Shown here: positions 15,142 through 19,001 of the stretch, in pieces | How the letters are laid out: the number at the start of each line of letters is the position of its first letter | Numbering within the stretch: the stretch's first letter is position 1 | Assembly (NCBI GenBank): GCA_046728115.1 | Contig: JBKPDW010000424.1 | Location: 1-19,001, forward strand | Direction: 5' to 3' | Origin: CAVSWN01 sp046728115 | GTDB taxonomy: Bacteria > Acidobacteriota > Vicinamibacteria > Vicinamibacterales > CAVVIG01 | DNA length: 19,001 bases | Notes under the pieces: model-generated | What the model saw: the letters and a program-made list of their open reading frames with translations, nothing else | Databases searched by the model: none | What the model was told of the DNA's origin: nothing | Translations under genes and position numbers: made by a program

Positions 15142-16571
15142 CCGACTCGCCGCTGTCGACGGTCGACGATCGGCTCCCGGTCATCGAGGCCGGATTCTGG
15201 CAAACGGTCTGGCAGGCTGTTGCGGGATCGCATCACGGCGAGTACACCGAGGGGGCGATCGGTCGAGCCATTCTGCTGCTCGCCGTCCCGATGGTCCTCG
15301 AGCTCGCGCTCGAGTCGGTTTTCGCGGTCGTCGACATGTTCTTCGTGGCTCGACTCGGCGCAGACGCCGTTGCCACCGTCGGACTCACCGAATCGATGCT
15401 GACCATCGTTTACGCGATGGCTATCGGACTGGGTGTCGGTGCAACCGCGACCGTGGCGCGGCGCATCGGCGAGCGCGACCACGAGGGCGCGGCCCTGGCG
15501 GCCGTTCAAGCGATCGCGCTCGGCGTGTTCGTGGCGCTTCCGGTCGGCGTACTCGGCTTCTGGTTCGCGCGGCCGCTCCTTGCGCTCATGGGCGCACCGG
15601 AAGGAGTGCTCGTGCATTCCGCGTACGCCTCGGTCGTGTTCGGGTGCAACGGCGTCATCCTGATGCTGTTTCTCATCAACGCCGTCTTCCGTGGCGCCGG
15701 CGATGCGGCCATCGCGATGCGCGTCCTGTGGATCGCGAACGCGTTCAACATCGTCCTGGATCCCTGCTTCATCTTCGGCCTCGGGCCGTTTCCACATCTC
15801 GGCGTGACAGGCGCAGCCGTGGCAACGACAACGGGGCGCTCGGTCGGCGTGATCGTGCAGCTGATCGTGTTGTGGCGAGGCGCAGGGCGCGTCGTGCTTC
15901 GCCGTCGCCATCTCCGTCTTGACCCGAAGGTGCTGCTCAACATGGTGAAGCTCTCCGGCAGCGCCGTGTTTCAGACTCTCGTCGGGACGACCAGCTATAT
16001 GGGCTTCGTGCGAATCGTGGCTTCGTTCGGCAGTGAGGCGGTGGCCGGCTCCACGATTGCTGTCAGAATCGTCATGTTCGTGCTGCTGCCGTCATGGGGC
16101 CTGTCGAACGCGGCCGCTACGCTGGTCGGCCAGAACCTCGGCGCCGGGCGTCCGGATCGCGCAGAAGCTTCGGTGTGGCGCGCCTGTCTGTACAACACGC
16201 TGTTCCTCGGAGCCATCAGCGTGCTCGTCATCGTGAACGCAGAGGCAGTGGTCGCGGCATTCACGAACGACCCGATGGTGGCGCCGATCGCGGCTCGAGG
16301 CCTCCGGATCGTGAGCGGCGGCTTCGCGTTCTACGCATGCGGGTACGTGCTCACGCAGTCGTTCAACGGCGCAGGAGACACCGTCACACCAACGCTAATC
16401 AACGTCGGCTGCCTCTGGCTCGGCGAGATTCCGCTTGCCTATGTCCTGGCTCGGCCGCTGGGATTCGGGACGGACGGTGTGTTCTGGGCCGCCGCCATTG
16501 CGTTTTCGTTCATGACGGTGGTCAGCGCGCTGATCTTTCGGCGCGGGCGGTGGAAAACAGCGCGCGTATAA
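15138..16571 (+). CDS. MATE-family multidrug/toxin exporter
   Basis: Predicted 477-residue inner-membrane antiporter (Na+ or H+ driven). It begins at a TTG overlapping the RidA stop; no ATG or GTG lies before the first helix, so the TTG start is preferred. Two MatE modules of about six helices each are visible. The first runs from AILLLAVPMVLELALESVFA and VVDMFFVARLGADAVATVGL, the typical helix 1-2 signature, through GNAFNIVLDP-like IANAFNIVLDPCFIFGLG. The second runs from KLSGSAVFQTLVGTTSYMGF to FGTDGVFWAAAIAFSFMTVV. GAGDAAIAMRV and GAGDTVTPTLI mark equivalent positions in the two halves, showing the internal duplication. The substrate is unknown. Its stop codon (TAA, 16569-16571) sits inside the TATAAT box of the next gene. 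Confidence 0.94.
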   Translation: MTDSPLSTVDDRLPVIEAGFWQTVWQAVAGSHHGEYTEGAIGRAILLLAVPMVLELALESVFAVVDMFFVARLGADAVATVGLTESMLTIVYAMAIGLGVGATATVARRIGERDHEGAALAAVQAIALGVFVALPVGVLGFWFARPLLALMGAPEGVLVHSAYASVVFGCNGVILMLFLINAVFRGAGDAAIAMRVLWIANAFNIVLDPCFIFGLGPFPHLGVTGAAVATTTGRSVGVIVQLIVLWRGAGRVVLRRRHLRLDPKVLLNMVKLSGSAVFQTLVGTTSYMGFVRIVASFGSEAVAGSTIAVRIVMFVLLPSWGLSNAAATLVGQNLGAGRPDRAEASVWRACLYNTLFLGAISVLVIVNAEAVVAAFTNDPMVAPIAARGLRIVSGGFAFYACGYVLTQSFNGAGDTVTPTLINVGCLWLGEIPLAYVLARPLGFGTDGVFWAAAIAFSFMTVVSALIFRRGRWKTARV

Positions 16572-16572
16572 T
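16567..16572 (+). promoter_or_regulatory. TATAAT box for gamma-glutamyltransferase, overlapping the MATE stop codon
   Basis: A perfect TATAAT lies eight bases before the ATG at 16581, so transcription from it would start at or next to the start codon and give a leaderless mRNA. No good -35 hexamer is seen at the right distance, and no Shine-Dalgarno sequence is present. The box lies over the last codons of the upstream gene, so read-through from the RidA-MATE pair is also possible. Confidence 0.45.
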
Positions 16573-16580
16573 CGCCCGCT

Positions 16581-18311
16581 ATGGCCAAACTTCGGTATCT
16601 CCTCGTCGCCGTCATCACGACCGTCCTGTCGATGCCCGCCGGCGCCGGGTCGGTTCCAGTCCGCGCGCAGAAAGGCATGGTTGCGTCGCAGAACGAGATC
16701 GCGTCACGGATCGGCGCGGACGTGATCAGGGAGGGCGGCACCGCCGTCGACGCCGCGGTCGCGACCGCCTTCGCATTGGCGGTCGTCCATCCGACCGCCG
16801 GCAACATCGGAGGCGGCGGCTTCATCGTCTATCGGCCGTCGAAAGGCGAGCCTGTCGCGTACGACTTCCGCGAGGTCGCGCCGGCTAAAGCGTCGCCGAC
16901 GATGTTCATGAAAGACGGTCAGTACAGCGCGGAACTGCATCACAACAGCTATCTCGCGGTCGGCGTGCCGGGCACCGTGGCCGGCCTGCACATGGCGTGG
17001 AAGGAACAGGGCAAGCTGCCGTGGAAACGGCTCGTCGATCCGGCCGTCACGCTCGCACGTGACGGCTTCGTCGTCAGCGAAGGCCTGGCGCGATCGCTCA
17101 AAGGCGTGCAGCGCGTGATGCAGAAATATCCGGCATCGGTTGCGCAGTTCACCAGGAACGGTGTGCCGTACGAAGCAGGAGATACGCTGAGGCAGCCCGA
17201 CCTCGCGCGGACGCTCGATCGCATCGCCACGCAGGGACCTGCTGGCTTCTACCAGGGAGAGACCGCGCTCGCGCTGGAAAAAGAGATGCTCGCGCACGGC
17301 GGTCTGATCACCCGCGACGATTTGAGGAACTACACCGCGAAGAGGCGCACGCCTGTCAGGGGCACGTATCGCGAATACGAGCTCATCTCGATGCCTCCCA
17401 TCAGCTCCGGCGGAGTCGCCATCATCGAGATGCTGAACATCGTCGAAGGCTACGACATCGCATCGATGGGAGCGGGCTCGGCCGACTCGGTGCATCTGAT
17501 GGCCGAAGCGATGAAGCGCGCGTACGCGGATCGTGCGCACTACCTCGGCGATCCGGACTTCAACACGGACATGCCGCTCGCACGGCTCATGTCCAAGGAC
17601 TATGCGGCGGATCTGCGCAAAACGATCAGCCGCGACCACGCGTCGAAATCGTCACCGACCACGTTCGAATGGCCGCACGAGAGCGACGAGACGACACACA
17701 TTTCGATTGTGGACGGCGACCGGAACGCCGTGTCGATGACCTATACGCTCGAGCAGGGCTACGGCGTGAAGATCGTCGTGCCGGGCGCTGGATTCCTGCT
17801 GAACAACGAGATGGGCGATTTCAACGCGGCGCCGGAGTTGACGACGGCCGAAGGGCTGATTGGCACCAAGGCAAACCTGGCGGAGCCAGGCAAGCGGATG
17901 TTGTCGAGCATGACGCCGACGATTCTCGCGAAAGACGGCCGCCTGTTCATGGTCACGGGCAGCCCCGGAGGGCGAACGATCATCAACACGGCGCTCGAAA
18001 CCATCATCGACGTCGTCGACTTCGGCATGAACGCGCAGGAGGCCATTGACGCGCCACGATTTCACCATCAGTGGCTGCCCGATCGCATCGATTACGAGAA
18101 GTACGGGCTCTCACCCGATACGGTGAAAGAGCTGCAGCGCCGCGGTCACACACTGCGCGAAGGTCGAGGCTCGCAGGGCGTAGCGCAGGTCATCGTCTAC
18201 AACGCCAACGACGACATGCTCGAAGGCGGAACGGATCGGCGCGCGTCGGACGGCGCGGCGATCGGCGTCCTGGGCCGGCCAGCGCTCAAATCAACGGCGG
18301 CCGCGCGTTGA
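16581..18311 (+). CDS. ggt: Exported gamma-glutamyltransferase (self-processing Ntn hydrolase)
   Basis: Predicted 576 residues. It hydrolyses or transfers the gamma-glutamyl group of glutathione and related peptides in the periplasm. A signal peptide (MAKLRYLLVAVITTVLSMPA) is followed by KGMVASQNEIASRIGADVIR and VHPTAGNIGGGGF, then DFREVAP, where the Arg binds the glutamyl carboxylate. Autocleavage is expected before Thr371 in DETTHIS, giving a large subunit of about 345-350 residues (after signal removal) and a small one of about 206, close to E. coli proportions. The small subunit has SMTYTLEQGYG, NNEMGDF, RMLSSMTPT and GSPGGRTIINT (oxyanion and substrate loop), so all catalytic parts are present. 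It ends three bases before the convergent GNAT gene. Confidence 0.96.
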   Translation: MAKLRYLLVAVITTVLSMPAGAGSVPVRAQKGMVASQNEIASRIGADVIREGGTAVDAAVATAFALAVVHPTAGNIGGGGFIVYRPSKGEPVAYDFREVAPAKASPTMFMKDGQYSAELHHNSYLAVGVPGTVAGLHMAWKEQGKLPWKRLVDPAVTLARDGFVVSEGLARSLKGVQRVMQKYPASVAQFTRNGVPYEAGDTLRQPDLARTLDRIATQGPAGFYQGETALALEKEMLAHGGLITRDDLRNYTAKRRTPVRGTYREYELISMPPISSGGVAIIEMLNIVEGYDIASMGAGSADSVHLMAEAMKRAYADRAHYLGDPDFNTDMPLARLMSKDYAADLRKTISRDHASKSSPTTFEWPHESDETTHISIVDGDRNAVSMTYTLEQGYGVKIVVPGAGFLLNNEMGDFNAAPELTTAEGLIGTKANLAEPGKRMLSSMTPTILAKDGRLFMVTGSPGGRTIINTALETIIDVVDFGMNAQEAIDAPRFHHQWLPDRIDYEKYGLSPDTVKELQRRGHTLREGRGSQGVAQVIVYNANDDMLEGGTDRRASDGAAIGVLGRPALKSTAAAR

Positions 18312-18313
18312 GG

Positions 18314-18979
18314 TCAGTGCACGTACCGCGCCAGCGATGGGGCCATCGGCGTCTGCACCGCCGTCCGCCAGTCGTCGGCAAGAATGGCGTACAGGACCTG
18401 ATCGTGGGCCTGCCCGTCTCGTATCAAGGAACCGCGCAGAATCCCTTCCTTGACGGCGCCCATCTTTCTGAGCGCCGCGTTGCCGCGGCCGTTCTCGACC
18501 GAGGCTCGCGCCTCGAGCCGGTGGACGCCCAGATGGTCGAACACGAACTCGAGCACGAGGCGCGCGGCTTCCTGAAACACGCCGGTGCCCCAGAACGGCG
18601 AGCCAATCGCGAACCCCCACTCCGCAACCTTGAAATCGGCGCTGAGCTGACGCACCTGGAAAATTCCGATAGCCGTGTCGAAGCCGCGAAGCGTCACAGC
18701 AAGGCATGCGTACTCGCCAGCGCTCCGCTGCCGCAACGTCCACGCGATGAATCGTTCGAACCCTTCTTGTGTCATTGGCGGCGGCGAGATGAAGCGCGCA
18801 ACTTCTTCGGTCGTCAACGTGGAGAACAGCGACGCCGCGTCCGACAACCTCGGCTCCCGCAGAACGACCTGCTTTCCGCCCAGGGTCGGCAACGCGTTGC
18901 GCCAGTTGCTTTCCCGAACGGTCTGCACGGGCATGAGCATTGCCCCGTCCGTTTCAGGCTGATACAGCATGTGCTCCAT
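18314..18979 (-). CDS. GNAT acetyltransferase, RimJ/RimL-like
   Basis: Predicted 221 residues. GGAGGG at 18993-18988, eight bases ahead of the ATG at 18979, is the clearest ribosome binding site in the window and fixes the start. After a roughly 35-residue leader, the GNAT fold begins with LREPRLSDAASLFSTL. Later come EWGFAIGSPFWGTGVFQEAA, the acetyl-CoA binding turn and helix, then HRLEARASVENGRGNAALRK and MGAVKEGILRG, the conserved 'ENxxxNxALRKxGxxxEG' block of RimJ/RimL and ribosomal-protein or antibiotic N-acetyltransferases. Cytoplasmic; it probably acetylates an N-terminal amine or small amine, substrate unknown. Convergent with ggt (2-bp gap). Confidence 0.93.
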   Translation of the reverse strand: MEHMLYQPETDGAMLMPVQTVRESNWRNALPTLGGKQVVLREPRLSDAASLFSTLTTEEVARFISPPPMTQEGFERFIAWTLRQRSAGEYACLAVTLRGFDTAIGIFQVRQLSADFKVAEWGFAIGSPFWGTGVFQEAARLVLEFVFDHLGVHRLEARASVENGRGNAALRKMGAVKEGILRGSLIRDGQAHDQVLYAILADDWRTAVQTPMAPSLARYVH

Positions 18980-18987
18980 GGCTATAA

Positions 18988-18993
18988 CCCTCC
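18988..18993 (-). promoter_or_regulatory. Strong Shine-Dalgarno site of the GNAT gene
   Basis: Read on the minus strand, GGAGGG lies eight bases before the ATG at 18979. It contrasts with most other genes here, which lack a visible site or appear leaderless, and it decides the start codon. Confidence 0.75.
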
Positions 18994-19001
18994 GTTCGAG
19001 C

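Noticed and set aside
1..19001. CRISPR array, tRNA, insertion sequence, phage or defence-system gene
   Set aside because: No spaced direct repeats, cloverleaf-like segment, transposase/integrase motifs or terminal inverted repeats were found by reading the sequence and its translations.

Overview
The window is a GC-rich (by eye about 63-65%), densely coded bacterial segment. The best guess for the source is an Acidobacteriota of the Vicinamibacteria (old subdivision 6) type. The reasons are two orphan MacB/FtsX-like permeases of the acidobacterial 'ADOP' kind, a DUF5916/CBM9 outer-membrane protein, a fused 2-oxoacid dehydrogenase E1, exported S9 peptidase and amidohydrolase genes, and two repeat types I associate from memory with such genomes: a heptamer tandem array and a palindrome that translates as VRLKPDTT. 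This taxonomic guess is inference; no rRNA or marker gene is present. No tRNA, rRNA, CRISPR array, insertion sequence or phage gene was seen.

Layout. Bases 1-405 (minus) hold the N-terminus of an ADOP permease running off the left edge. Divergent from it is an exported S9-family serine peptidase (465-2510) whose last 30 codons are displaced by an apparent one-base deletion. A 68-bp heptamer repeat array fills the space to a second, complete ADOP permease (2638-5079). A minus-strand block follows, read from 9772 leftwards: AcnX (aconitase X) large subunit, AcnX small subunit, fused E1 alpha-beta 2-oxoacid dehydrogenase, and a small four-helix membrane protein. Junctions are a 13-nt overlap, a 4-nt ATGA overlap and a 5-nt gap, so this is almost certainly one operon with coupled translation. 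It is the most interesting gene association in the window, because a dehydratase is tied to an oxidative decarboxylase. Divergent from it is an exported metal-dependent amidohydrolase (9814-11091), convergent with a CBM9/DUF5916 barrel protein (11114-13636, minus).

The right part holds an SseA-type sulfurtransferase (13711-14556), a remnant of a nitronate monooxygenase with its middle deleted (14560-14730, minus), a RidA-family deaminase overlapping a MATE exporter (14743-16571), an exported gamma-glutamyltransferase (16581-18311), and a convergent GNAT acetyltransferase (18314-18979, minus).

Functionally the window reads as a set of small units rather than one pathway. Secreted or periplasmic scavenging enzymes (S9 peptidase, amidohydrolase, gamma-glutamyltransferase) and an outer-membrane barrel suit peptide and polymer turnover in soil. 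The AcnX-E1 operon suggests catabolism of a hydroxylated amino or carboxylic acid through a 2-oxoacid. Several promoters place a TATAAT-like box 6-8 nt before the start codon, which points to leaderless or nearly leaderless mRNAs. No stretch longer than 300 bases lacks a gene.
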